From: Planctomyces sp.
GTDB taxonomy: Bacteria; Planctomycetota; Planctomycetia; Planctomycetales; Planctomycetaceae
Assembly: GCA_019636235.1 (NCBI GenBank)
Contig: JAHBXW010000022.1
Location: 25,068 to 89,067, forward strand
Direction of reading: 5' to 3'
DNA length: 64,000 nucleotides
The notes beneath the pieces were generated by a model, which ran no database searches, had not been told where the DNA came from, and worked only from the letters and a program-made list of their open reading frames with translations. This document shows positions 1 to 7,555 of this stretch, piece after piece. The position numbers and the translations under genes were made by a program. Positions within the stretch are counted from its first letter, which is position 1, and every line of letters begins with the position of its first letter.

Positions 1-1017
1 GATTGCCGCCAGGCGGTACAGTACGGATTGCGAGGTCGGGTTGATCTCGCGGGCACGGCGGGCGAACTCCTCCGCCCCTTCCGGATCGTCGGCCAGCAAG
101 CTCAAGTCGACGGCCAGCAGCAGACTCTCCAGATGCCGCGCGTTGACCGCCAGCGCCCGGTCGACATACTCCCCCGCCTGTTCGACATCCTGTTCCGACC
201 AGGCGGCTCGCCCGAGACCCGCCAGAACGTCCGCCGAACGCGGATTGATGGCCAACGCCGCGTTGAACTCCTGCACCGCCTGCGCGTGATTGTACTTCTC
301 GATCAGCAGGCTGCCGGAAATAAAGGCCGCCTCCCACCGCAGCGGGTCGGCCTTGAGCGCGTCGGGCGCAAGATCGTTGATGACAAAATTGTAAATTTGC
401 GCGACGCCCCTGGCCCGCGCGTACTCGACCGCGCCTCGCGCGACGAGCAGCAGCGTTTCGGCGTCCCGCGGCTGCCGCTGGTTGTAATGCCGGACGAACC
501 AGCGGTACTCCTCGATGGACTCATCGACCTGACCCCGGGCGGATTTGAGATCGGCCATGACGAGCCGGGCTCGCAGCTCTTCCGGATTGGCGTCGAGCGC
601 CCGCTGCGCGGCGCGTTCGGCGGCTTCGTCGCGGCCGCGATGCAACTGCAGTTCGGCCATCCGCCCCTGCAGGGCGGCGTTGTCCGGGCGGCGATCCGCC
701 TCCGCGGCCAGCAGTTCCTCCGCCCGGTCCCACTCTCCCTCCGCGAGGTGCGTTTCGACCATGCCGATCGCCGCGTCGAGGGCGATCGTCGGGTCGGCCG
801 ATTGCTGGAGTTCGGCGAACTGTTCGGCGGCTTCGTCGTAGCGCCCGCGCTGCAGATGTTCGCGCGCGATCGCGAGCGCCGGGGCGTCCGCGTGAAGCGG
901 TTGGGACGCGGGACCGAGGAGCAGCAGCGCGAGCACGCCGGCCACAGCGACCTGGAGGGCGCGCCTGGAACCCTGGAATTCCCTCGAGACGACGTTGCAC
1001 CGGTCCGAGTCTGCCAT
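1..1017 (-). CDS. TPR-repeat exported protein (3' end outside window)
   Basis: The minus-strand frame is open from an ATG at 1017 to the left edge (339 codons), so the C-terminus and stop are missing. A GGGAG lies 9 nt before the ATG. Residues about 20-40 are hydrophobic (VAVAGVLALLLLG) and end in a small-residue stretch, which looks like a signal peptide. The rest consists of helix pairs in the style of tetratricopeptide repeats, for example RYDEAAEQFAEL, AVQEFNAALAINPRSADVL and EYVDRALAVNARHLESLL. TPR proteins are protein-protein scaffolds, here probably in the periplasm; no catalytic motif is visible. It follows frr by about 100 bp on the same strand. The partner cannot be named from sequence. 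Confidence 0.8.
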   Translation of the reverse strand, partial: MADSDRCNVVSREFQGSRRALQVAVAGVLALLLLGPASQPLHADAPALAIAREHLQRGRYDEAAEQFAELQQSADPTIALDAAIGMVETHLAEGEWDRAEELLAAEADRRPDNAALQGRMAELQLHRGRDEAAERAAQRALDANPEELRARLVMADLKSARGQVDESIEEYRWFVRHYNQRQPRDAETLLLVARGAVEYARARGVAQIYNFVINDLAPDALKADPLRWEAAFISGSLLIEKYNHAQAVQEFNAALAINPRSADVLAGLGRAAWSEQDVEQAGEYVDRALAVNARHLESLLLAVDLSLLADDPEGAEEFARRAREINPTSQSVLYRLAAI

Positions 1018-1119
1018 CGCTTGCCGCTCCCTGAGGCCTGCTGTGCCTCAAGAATACGGATTTCGAGGGCCGATCGCAGGCGCGTCGGGGAAGAATCCGC
1101 GCCGCCCGGACCGCCACCG

Positions 1120-1680
1120 CTAATCGTCCATCACCTCTTTTTCCTTTTGAGCGGCCAGATCGTTGACCGCTCCTTCGAACTTCTTCGTCAGTTCCTGAAC
1201 CGATTCCTTGGTCGCCTTGCAGAGGTCCTCAGTCAGCACCTTGTCCTTCTCGGCCGTGTCGGCGCTCTTGTTGGCGTCCCGGCGGACGTTGCGAATGGCG
1301 ACCCGCGCCTCCTCGGCGAGCTTGCCGACGCGCGAAACGAATTCGCGGCGACGTTCGGTCGACAAGGGCGGGACATTGATGCGGATCAGCCGGCCGTCGG
1401 AGTTCGGCGCCAATCCGGCGTCGCTGGACTGAATCGCCTTGACGATTTCGCTGAGGATCGAGGCGTCAAACGGGCGGATGACGATCTGCTGCGGCTCGGG
1501 GCAGCTGACCTGCGCGACCTGCTTGAGCGGCGTGGGGGAGCCGTAATAGTTGACGCGGACGGAGTCGACGAGGCCGGGGGTCGCGCGGCCGGTGCGGAGT
1601 CCCTGGAGGGCGGCTTTGAAAACGGACACCGCCTTTTCCATGCGGTCTTCGGCGTCGAGGAGAATTTCGTCCTGGTCCAT
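1120..1680 (-). CDS. frr: Ribosome recycling factor
   Basis: With EF-G, RRF splits the post-termination ribosome so that the subunits can be reused. The 186-residue product has the family's usual length and recognisable blocks: an N-terminal EDRMEKAVSVFKAALQGLRTGRA helix region split across residues 11-33, then LVDSVRVNYYGSPTPLKQVA, the IRPFDASILSEIVKAIQ segment, and INVPPLSTERRREFV leading into the C-terminal helices with VRRDAN. I chose the ATG at 1680 (MDQDEILL) because it gives the normal length; an in-frame ATG at 1698 and a TTG at 1701 would add six or seven residues. The gene is followed on the same strand by the TPR gene and preceded by the FmdB-like gene. Confidence 0.95.
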   Translation of the reverse strand: MDQDEILLDAEDRMEKAVSVFKAALQGLRTGRATPGLVDSVRVNYYGSPTPLKQVAQVSCPEPQQIVIRPFDASILSEIVKAIQSSDAGLAPNSDGRLIRINVPPLSTERRREFVSRVGKLAEEARVAIRNVRRDANKSADTAEKDKVLTEDLCKATKESVQELTKKFEGAVNDLAAQKEKEVMDD

Positions 1681-1805
1681 CGCCTGGCTGCCTTGCATCA
1701 AGAGAACATCACGTCGGGAAACGCTCGAACCGTACCGGATCGGGGAGCGCTGTGAAAGCGGCGGCGACCGAGGGCGGATTGCGGCGGCTGGGGCGTGAAA
1801 CCGAT

Positions 1806-2111
1806 TCAGTCGCCCGACTTGGCGCTGCCGCTGGCCTTATCGCCCGAGCTGGAACCGCCCCCTTCGGCCTTCGCCGCCGACGACGAAGAGGACGAGGTGT
1901 CGGCCGCGGCCGCCTTCTTGTAGGCGTCGCTGCGGTAGTCGGTCTGATAGAAGCCCGAGCCTTTGAACAGGATCGCCGCGCCGGGACCGATCACGCGCTC
2001 CGCGGAGGACTTGCCGCACGTCGGGCATTTGCGGATCGGTTCCGCTTTGATGGAGTGGAACGCCTCCCAAGTGTGATCGCATTTGCGGCAGCGGTAGTCG
2101 TACGTGGGCAC
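1806..2111 (-). CDS. FmdB-family zinc-ribbon protein
   Basis: The first 45 residues carry two CxxC pairs (CRKC and CPTC) around HTWEAFHSIK, which is the FmdB/CxxC_CxxC_SSSS regulatory zinc-ribbon pattern, followed by ERVIGPGAAILFKGSGFY. From residue about 68 the tail is a low-complexity Ser/Ala/Gly/Lys run, usual in this family. The start is GTG at 2111, supported by a strong AAAGGAGG about 10 nt upstream. The function of FmdB ribbons is poorly known; they are often called putative regulators. It lies between grpE and frr on the same strand, 66 bp after grpE, so it may share the dnaJ-grpE transcript. Confidence 0.9.
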   Translation of the reverse strand: MPTYDYRCRKCDHTWEAFHSIKAEPIRKCPTCGKSSAERVIGPGAAILFKGSGFYQTDYRSDAYKKAAAADTSSSSSSAAKAEGGGSSSGDKASGSAKSGD

Positions 2112-2177
2112 GCGGTCGGCCCTCCTTTCTGGAATCAGCTCAGCAACTGGTTGTTCACAATTCGCCCGGGCTCGGCG

Positions 2178-2699
2178 TCAGCCGCCGGCAGCGCTCGCCA
2201 CGATCACCTTGCTGGGCCGCACGACCCGGTCGTGCATCGTGTAGCCCTTCTCGGCTTCGATCAGCACCGTCATCGGCGGTTGATCGGCTGACGGCATCTG
2301 TGAGATGGCCTCGTGGACGTTCGGGTCAAACGGCTGTCCCAGCGCGGGGATCGGCTTCGCTTCGTACTTGTTGAACACGTCGTCGACCTGGGTCAGGACC
2401 ATTTCCACGCCCTGCCTCAGGGACTCGATTGACGTGGACTGCTGGGCCGCCTCGACGGCGCGTCGCAGGTTGTCGAGCGCCGGGAGCAGGTCCCGGACGA
2501 TCGGCAGCGCCTGGTACTTCCGCTGTTCCTCCGATTCCTTCTGCCAGCGGCGGCGGGCGTTCTCCAGGTCGGCCTGCGCCCGCAGGAACCGCTGGAGGTT
2601 CTCATCCCGCTCCTGGAGCGCCGCCTGCAGCGCGTCATCGGCGCCGGCCGCGGACGACATCGGGTCCATGGCATCGGTCGGCTCAATGGGATCAGCCAT
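2178..2699 (-). CDS. grpE: GrpE nucleotide exchange factor for DnaK
   Basis: GrpE speeds ADP release from DnaK and so completes the DnaK-DnaJ chaperone cycle in the cytoplasm. The 173-residue product shows the long N-terminal coiled coil (about 25-65, ALQERDENLQRFLRAQADLENARRR region), then IVRDLLPALDNLRRAVEAA, and the C-terminal beta domain with GQPFDPNVHEAI, IEAEKGYTMHDRVVRPSKV. These are family hallmarks. The ATG at 2699 starts 2 nt after the dnaJ stop, so the two genes are probably translationally coupled; a TTG at 2705 overlapping the dnaJ stop is the alternative. No dnaK is present in the window. Confidence 0.96.
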   Translation of the reverse strand: MADPIEPTDAMDPMSSAAGADDALQAALQERDENLQRFLRAQADLENARRRWQKESEEQRKYQALPIVRDLLPALDNLRRAVEAAQQSTSIESLRQGVEMVLTQVDDVFNKYEAKPIPALGQPFDPNVHEAISQMPSADQPPMTVLIEAEKGYTMHDRVVRPSKVIVASAAGG

Positions 2700-2701
2700 G
2701 G

Positions 2702-3850
2702 TCAATCGCGCTCCTCTTCGTCCTCATCCCCGGAAATGAATTCTCGCAGCTTCTCCAGCCACGATTTCTGATGCGGCGACACCTGCGTCTGCTCGTAATT
2801 CGCCAGCTGCCGCAGCAGCGCCTCGTGCTCGTCGTCCAGCTTTTTGGGGACGAGCAGTTCAATTTCAAGATGCAGGTCGCCGCGCCGTCCGCCATGCGGA
2901 TCCGGCATGCCCTGCCCGCGGACCCGGAACACTTCCCCCGGCTGCGTGCCGGCGGGAATCTCCAGATCCTGCGAGCCGTCGAGCAATGGCGCCTCGATCG
3001 TCGCGCCCAGCGCCGCCTGCGTGTACGTCACTGGCACGGTGCACAACAGGTGCACGCCCTCCCGACGAAACAGTTTGTGTTCGCGAACATGCACATCGAC
3101 GTACAGGTCGCCGCGCGGACCGCCGCCGACGCCCGCTTCACCCTCGCCGCGGAGGCAGAGCTGCATGCCGTTGTCGATCCCCGCGGGAATGCGGACCTCC
3201 AGCGTCGTCTCTTCGTCGGTGCGTCCCGTGCCCCCGCAGCCGCCGCACTTGTTGCGGATGATTCGTCCGCTGCCCCGACAGGCCGGGCAGGTCGTCTGCA
3301 CGCGGAAGAAGCCCTGCGACTGAACCACCTGGCCGCGGCCGCCGCAGTAGTCGCAGGCGTGAGGCGAGCTGCCCCGTTCCGCCCCTGTCCCGTCGCACTC
3401 GCCGCAGGCCGTCTTGCGGTTGAGGGTCAGTTCGCGCGTGCAGCCCTTCGATGCCGTGACCAGATCGATCGTGACGGCGGTCCGCAGATGCGCGCCTCGT
3501 TGGGCTCCGCCGCCGCCGCGGCGCCGCTGGCCGCCGCCGAAGACGCCGAACCCCTCGAACAGGTCGCTGAAGTGTTCGAAAATGTCGCCGACATCCTGGA
3601 ACGGATGCCCGCCGGAATTGCCCTGCACGCCGGCATGACCATAGCGGTCGTAGCGGGCCCGCTTGTCGGAGTCGGAGAGGATTTCGTAGGCCTCCGCCGC
3701 CTCCTTGAAACGCGACACCGCGGCGTCATCCCCGGGATTGCGGTCGGGATGATTCGCCAGCGCCAGCTTCTTGTAAGCCTTCCGGATTTCCTCGGCTGAC
3801 GCGGACTTCGCGACCCCCAGGACTTCGTAGTAGTCGCGTTGTCCTGCCAT
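2702..3850 (-). CDS. dnaJ: Chaperone DnaJ (type I Hsp40)
   Basis: Hsp40 delivers unfolded clients to DnaK and stimulates its ATPase. Domains in order over 382 residues: J domain (1-70) with the HPD motif in ANHPDRNPG; Gly/Phe-rich linker ([25 protein letters not shown]); four CxxCxGxG zinc motifs (CGECDGTG, CDYCGGRG, CPACRGSG, CGGCGGTG); C-terminal client domain with PAGTQPGEVFRVRGQGMP and GDLHLEIE. The ATG at 3850 gives the standard MxxRDYYEVLG start; an ATG nine bases earlier (3859) is possible. Neither has a good Shine-Dalgarno. The leader carries a palindrome and a sigma-54-like element, listed separately. grpE follows directly. Confidence 0.96.
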   Translation of the reverse strand: MAGQRDYYEVLGVAKSASAEEIRKAYKKLALANHPDRNPGDDAAVSRFKEAAEAYEILSDSDKRARYDRYGHAGVQGNSGGHPFQDVGDIFEHFSDLFEGFGVFGGGQRRRGGGGAQRGAHLRTAVTIDLVTASKGCTRELTLNRKTACGECDGTGAERGSSPHACDYCGGRGQVVQSQGFFRVQTTCPACRGSGRIIRNKCGGCGGTGRTDEETTLEVRIPAGIDNGMQLCLRGEGEAGVGGGPRGDLYVDVHVREHKLFRREGVHLLCTVPVTYTQAALGATIEAPLLDGSQDLEIPAGTQPGEVFRVRGQGMPDPHGGRRGDLHLEIELLVPKKLDDEHEALLRQLANYEQTQVSPHQKSWLEKLREFISGDEDEEERD

Positions 3851-3878
3851 CGAGACCATTGTGATAACGACCGAGAAG

Positions 3879-3897
3879 TTCTGCCAGATTGGCAGAA
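3879..3897 (-). promoter_or_regulatory. 19-bp palindrome in the dnaJ leader (possible operator or RNA hairpin)
   Basis: TTCTGCCA-GAT-TGGCAGAA is a perfect 8-bp inverted repeat with a 3-bp centre, 28 bp upstream of the dnaJ ATG. It is not the CIRCE element bound by HrcA, which has 9-bp arms and a 9-bp centre. It could be an operator for a heat-shock regulator or, in RNA, a short hairpin in the leader. The element is seen directly; its role is inferred. Confidence 0.6.
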
Positions 3898-3930
3898 ACG
3901 GCGGCGGAAATGTCCTTCCAGCCGAGGATT

Positions 3931-3947
3931 TGCAATGGGCGTGCCCA
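3931..3947 (-). promoter_or_regulatory. Sigma-54-like -24/-12 promoter upstream of dnaJ
   Basis: On the minus strand the sequence reads TGGGCACGCCCATTGCA. It contains GGCAC-N5-TTGCA, matching the conserved core of the sigma-54 consensus TGGCAC-N5-TTGCW with the correct 10-nt spacing between GG and GC; only the leading T is displaced. Initiation would fall near 3921, placing the palindrome at 3879-3897 inside the transcribed leader. No enhancer-binding protein gene is seen in the window. Confidence 0.4.
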
Positions 3948-4018
3948 GCCCGGTCGTCGATCGCCGGACACGCCGTTTCCCCGCAAATTGTAGCCGCAGG
4001 CGCTGAATGCGCCGCGAG

Positions 4019-4384
4019 TTACGTCCCCGAGTCGGCGTCCGATTCCGTCGCCGGCGTCGATTTCGCCGCTTCAGCCGCGTCGAGCTTCGCCAGGTATTTG
4101 TCAGGATCAGCCAGGAGCGCGTCCCGGCACCCCTCGCAGCAAATGAACACATCCCGGTCGCGGACGCGGACCTTGATCGGCGTGCCCATCGACCCGAGTT
4201 CTTCGTCAGCGACGATGCAGACCTTCTGCGCGTCGGCGAGCGCCTGCTCCTCGGGCGTCAGCTTGGCGGGGGCGGTGGAGGAGGTCGTTTCCGGGGCCGG
4301 CGGCGCGCCTCCGGCGGGGGGCGACTGGCTGCAGCCGGCGGCGCACAGCATGACGGCCGGAATCATCGCGATCAGGGTCTTCAC
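4019..4384 (-). CDS. Small lipoprotein with a YHS/TRASH-like metal-binding domain
   Basis: The 121-residue product starts with KTLIAMIPAVMLCAAGC, a signal peptide ending in a lipobox (cleavage before Cys), so it is probably a membrane-anchored periplasmic lipoprotein. A Pro/Ala/Thr linker follows. The folded part (about residues 50-105) has a Cys in KVCIVADEELGSMGTP and FICCEGCRDALLADPDKYL, which resembles the YHS/TRASH type of heavy-metal-binding motif. I chose the GTG at 4384 because GGAG lies 8 nt upstream and it gives a clean signal peptide; longer frames start with implausible sequence. It sits downstream of the Rieske gene on the same strand. Metal identity and role are unknown. Confidence 0.75.
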   Translation of the reverse strand: MKTLIAMIPAVMLCAAGCSQSPPAGGAPPAPETTSSTAPAKLTPEEQALADAQKVCIVADEELGSMGTPIKVRVRDRDVFICCEGCRDALLADPDKYLAKLDAAEAAKSTPATESDADSGT

Positions 4385-4469
4385 AAGTCGGCTCCATTGG
4401 AAAGAAAGGGATAGCGGCGAGGGCCTGTCGGGGCCGGCCCGGCGCGGGTGTGCCTGCGGCAGCGTCGGT

Positions 4470-4784
4470 TCAGTCGTCGGACTGCACGTAGATGCCGTCA
4501 TTGCGGACGTCGACTCCGAACGTCCGGACCGGCTCGGTGGCCGGCATGCATTTGGCCTCGCCGGTGGCGACGTCGAATTTCGCGCCATGACGGGGACAGA
4601 CGATGCAGCCCTGGGAGAACTCTCCATCGGTCAGGGGCTGCCCGTCGTGCGTGCAGACGTCTTCAATGGCATGGTACCCGCGCTCATCGCGGAGCAGGAG
4701 GACCATGAAATCGCCAGCGATCAGGCTTTTCCGGCCGCCGGGGGGGATTTCATCGGGGCCAGCGGCCAACAACCAGGAAGACAT
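4470..4784 (-). CDS. Rieske [2Fe-2S] ferredoxin (NirD-like)
   Basis: A 104-residue stand-alone Rieske domain. The cluster ligands are in CTHDGQPLTDGE (Cys-x-His) and CIVCPRHGAKFD (Cys-x2-Cys-Pro-x-His), the two-Cys two-His pattern of the family. There is no signal peptide or membrane segment, so it should be a cytoplasmic electron carrier such as the ferredoxin of a dioxygenase or the NirD-like type. No oxygenase or reductase partner is nearby. The ATG at 4784 has GAGG 7 nt upstream; longer in-frame starts add unrelated sequence. It is followed by the metal-binding lipoprotein gene about 85 bp downstream. Confidence 0.88.
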   Translation of the reverse strand: MSSWLLAAGPDEIPPGGRKSLIAGDFMVLLLRDERGYHAIEDVCTHDGQPLTDGEFSQGCIVCPRHGAKFDVATGEAKCMPATEPVRTFGVDVRNDGIYVQSDD

Positions 4785-5284
4785 TCTGAAACCTCGCGTC
4801 CGCGAACCACAGCGGCTCGCTGCGCGAACCTCGTCGAATGTTAGGGGTTGCGACCCGGATTTCCAGATTGCCCTGCGGCCGGGGGCTGCGAACGATGCCG
4901 TAAGCCGGCCCCGCGGGCCGCCAGCCATCACCCCCCGATTCCGGGAATTGGCGGAACTCGCGGAAGGCGGGAGACGTCATAATCCCGAGAACGATTGTCC
5001 CCGCCCGGTCCGTCTGGAACGTTGGTGCGGGCCAGGCGGCGTCGATCGGTCGTGGGGAGGCGAAGGATCGCCCGCGGCGTCCCTTTTCGGTTGACGCTGT
5101 TAGAAGTCCCAAGTTAGCTTTCGGTTATGTCATTTCCGCTCGGGCGGGCGGGGGGATTCGGCCCCTGCTGGCCGGAGTTCATTTCCAGTGCGACAGACTC
5201 GCGGCGGCGCGACTGGCCCCGACAACGGACGGGACCTGTCGGCGGCGGCGTGTTTCCTCTCAACACGGTGGGATGAGGTCCGCG
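4785..5284. other. 500-bp gene-free spacer between the divergent Rieske and pilM genes
   Basis: No convincing reading frame on either strand. It should hold the promoters of both divergent units. A TTGACG at 5091-5096 followed after 18 nt by TAGCTT is the only sigma-70-like pair I could find for pilM, and it is weak. Nothing else stands out. Confidence 0.6.
5091..5120 (+). promoter_or_regulatory. Weak sigma-70-like promoter for the pilM operon
   Basis: TTGACG (5091-5096) and TAGCTT (5115-5120) separated by 18 nt, about 165 bp before the pilM start. The -10 hexamer matches poorly. Confidence 0.25.
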
Positions 5285-7435
5285 ATGGCGCAGAAACGTG
5301 CTGCCTGGGGCATCGACATCGGCCAGTCGTCGCTCAAAGCGATCAAGCTGCAGTATTCCGACGCGACCGATCAGGTCGTCGCCGTCGCGTTCGATTTCAT
5401 CCAGTATCCGAAGATTCTCAGCCAGCCGGACGCGATCCCGGAAGAGATCATCGCCGAGTCGATGAAGACCTTCCTGACCCGGAACTCCATCAAGGACGAC
5501 CTGATCGCCATCTCCGTGCCCGGCCATTCTTCGCTGGCGCGGTTCATTCAGTTGCCCCCGGTCGAGGCCAGCAAGCTGGCCGAGATCGTCAAGTACGAAG
5601 CCCGCCAGCAGATCCCCTTCGCGCTCGAGGAGGTGATCTGGGACTTCCAGCCGCTGGGCGCGGGAGTCGAAGAGGGAGGCTATCTGCTGGACGCCGAGGT
5701 TGGCCTGTTCGCGATGAAGCGCGACCAGGTGATGAACGCCATGCGGCCGTTCACCTCGAACAAGCTCGAAATCGAACTCGTCCAGACCGCCCCGCTGGCG
5801 CTGTACAACGTCCTCAGCTTCGATGAGCTCGGAATCCGGCGGGGCCAGCCGGTGTCCGCCCGCGACGAGTACACGATCGTGCTCGACATGGGCTGCGACA
5901 ACACGACGCTGATGATCTCCAACGGCGCCAAAATCTGGATTCGCAACGTCCCCATCGGCGGCAACCACTTCACCCGCGCGCTGACCAAGGAGATGAAGCT
6001 CAGCTTCGCCAAGGCCGAGCTGCTGAAGTGCAACGCCACCAAGTCGCCGGACCCGCGGGCCGTGTTTCAGGCCCTCCGCCCGGTGTTCAACGATTACGTC
6101 TCTGAAATCCAGCGTTCGATCGGGTATTTCTCGAGCGTCAACCGGCAGGCCAAGGTGTCCAAGGTCCTGGGCCTGGGCAACGGGTTCAAGCTGGCCGGAC
6201 TGCAGAAGTTTCTGCAGCAGAACCTGCAGTACGACGTCGAGAAGCCGGATGCGTACCATTCGCTGGCCGGCGATTCGGTGATCAACGCGCCGTTGTTCAG
6301 CGACAACGTCCTGTCGTTCGCCGTGCCCTATGGCCTGGCGCTGCAGGCGCTCGATGTGACACGGATCCGCACCACGCTGCTCCCGCCGGAGATCGCCAGC
6401 GCCCGCATCATCCGCCGCAAGAAGCCGTGGGCCGCAATGACGGCGGCGATGCTGCTGGTCGCCGCCAGCCTGGGCGTCGCGGCCAGCGCGAACTCGTACT
6501 CCTACGTGCACAGCAAGGTGTTCGAGGACGCGGAGAAGGCGGCCGATGGCTTCGCTTCGGAGATTTCCGGCAAGCGGAGCGCGTACGAAGGGGAGAAAGG
6601 GAACTTCACCAAGGCCCGGCAGGACCTCGAGGCGCTGGTCGTCGGTCGCCGCGGCATGGACTGGATGGAGCTGTTCAACGCCGTCAACGACTGCCTCCCC
6701 AGGGACGGCAACGCCCAGCAGGATGAAATCCCGCTGACGCAGCGGAACCAGGTTTCGATTTCTCACCTCACGGCCCGCCGCGAAGGGGACGTCGGCGCCT
6801 GGTTCACCAGCCTGCCCGATCAGAGCTGGCTGGCCAAGGCGGATCGCGAGAACGCCCCGTCTGGCAGCGGCTACATCGTCACGCTGATCGGCAAGCACTG
6901 GCACTCCGATCCCGATCCCGAGCAGAACGACATCCTGTATCTCCGCAACAACTTCCTGCGGAATCTGCAGCAGCCGACGGTGCAGCAGCCGGGTTACCCG
7001 CCGCGAGACATCACGCGGATGGGCATCTCGCACGCGACGATCGTCGAGTACACGTCGAACAAGACCTGGATCCCGAAGAGCGGCCTGCAGGAGATCCAGT
7101 CCGGGCCGCGGGTGAACATCACGGAAAATCAGCCTCCGGCAGGCGCCCGCTCTAGCAGCGCCTTCGACGGGGACAGCTCGCTGTTTGGCCCGGGGCCAAT
7201 CGGGGCGCCCTCGGTCGGATCCGGCGGCTCGGCCGACAGCATGATGCGGTCCAGCATGGGCGGCATGCGCGGCGCAGGCGGCGCCAGCTTCGGCCAGACG
7301 ACGCGGCCCATGGACCCCGAGAACTACGACGAGGTCGAAGAGACGCAGTTCAAGATCGAGTTCGTGTTCAAGTACAAGCCGAAGTCGGAACGGACGACGC
7401 CGGCCGAGGAATCGGCCGAGGACGCCGGAGAATGA
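5285..7435 (+). CDS. pilM: PilM-type actin-like protein fused to a PilN-like membrane segment
   Basis: Residues 1-370 are a PilM-type actin/FtsA fold: GIDIGQSSLKAIKL (phosphate 1), VKYEARQQIPFALEEV, IVLDMGCDNTTLMI (phosphate 2) and VLGLGNGFKLAGL (adenosine loop). PilM is a cytoplasmic ATP-binding ring of the type IV pilus/type II secretion alignment complex. Here it continues past a basic RRKK stretch into one membrane span (about 381-403, AAMLLVAASLGVAASA), a helical stalk and a C-terminal Gly/Ser/Met-rich tail. That is the layout expected if PilN, its usual membrane partner, were fused to it. The ATG at 5285 has GAGG 6 nt upstream; an ATG at 5273 would add four residues. Two single-pass membrane genes follow in the operon. 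Confidence 0.85.
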   Translation: MAQKRAAWGIDIGQSSLKAIKLQYSDATDQVVAVAFDFIQYPKILSQPDAIPEEIIAESMKTFLTRNSIKDDLIAISVPGHSSLARFIQLPPVEASKLAEIVKYEARQQIPFALEEVIWDFQPLGAGVEEGGYLLDAEVGLFAMKRDQVMNAMRPFTSNKLEIELVQTAPLALYNVLSFDELGIRRGQPVSARDEYTIVLDMGCDNTTLMISNGAKIWIRNVPIGGNHFTRALTKEMKLSFAKAELLKCNATKSPDPRAVFQALRPVFNDYVSEIQRSIGYFSSVNRQAKVSKVLGLGNGFKLAGLQKFLQQNLQYDVEKPDAYHSLAGDSVINAPLFSDNVLSFAVPYGLALQALDVTRIRTTLLPPEIASARIIRRKKPWAAMTAAMLLVAASLGVAASANSYSYVHSKVFEDAEKAADGFASEISGKRSAYEGEKGNFTKARQDLEALVVGRRGMDWMELFNAVNDCLPRDGNAQQDEIPLTQRNQVSISHLTARREGDVGAWFTSLPDQSWLAKADRENAPSGSGYIVTLIGKHWHSDPDPEQNDILYLRNNFLRNLQQPTVQQPGYPPRDITRMGISHATIVEYTSNKTWIPKSGLQEIQSGPRVNITENQPPAGARSSSAFDGDSSLFGPGPIGAPSVGSGGSADSMMRSSMGGMRGAGGASFGQTTRPMDPENYDEVEETQFKIEFVFKYKPKSERTTPAEESAEDAGE

Positions 7436-7524
7436 CGCCCCGCCCGGGAACCCGCCGCGGCGCGGCCGCGTCGAAGTCTCCGGAAGGCGACTGAGCGTGT
7501 TGAGAGTCTGACGAAGCCATACCC

Positions 7525-7541
7525 CCGCCGGCCCCCGGCGG
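7525..7541 (+). promoter_or_regulatory. GC-rich hairpin just before the second gene of the pilM operon
   Basis: CCGCCGG-CCC-CCGGCGG is a perfect 7-bp stem with a 3-nt loop, directly followed by the AGGAG ribosome-binding site of the next gene (ATG at 7556). There is no T-tract, so it is not a standard terminator. It may set mRNA stability or translation. Confidence 0.5.
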
Positions 7542-7555
7542 ACAGGAGTCGAGCG

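Noticed and set aside
1032..1050. TGAGGC/GCCTCA hairpin between frr and the TPR gene
   Set aside because: Six-base stem without a T-run; too weak to call a terminator in GC-rich DNA.
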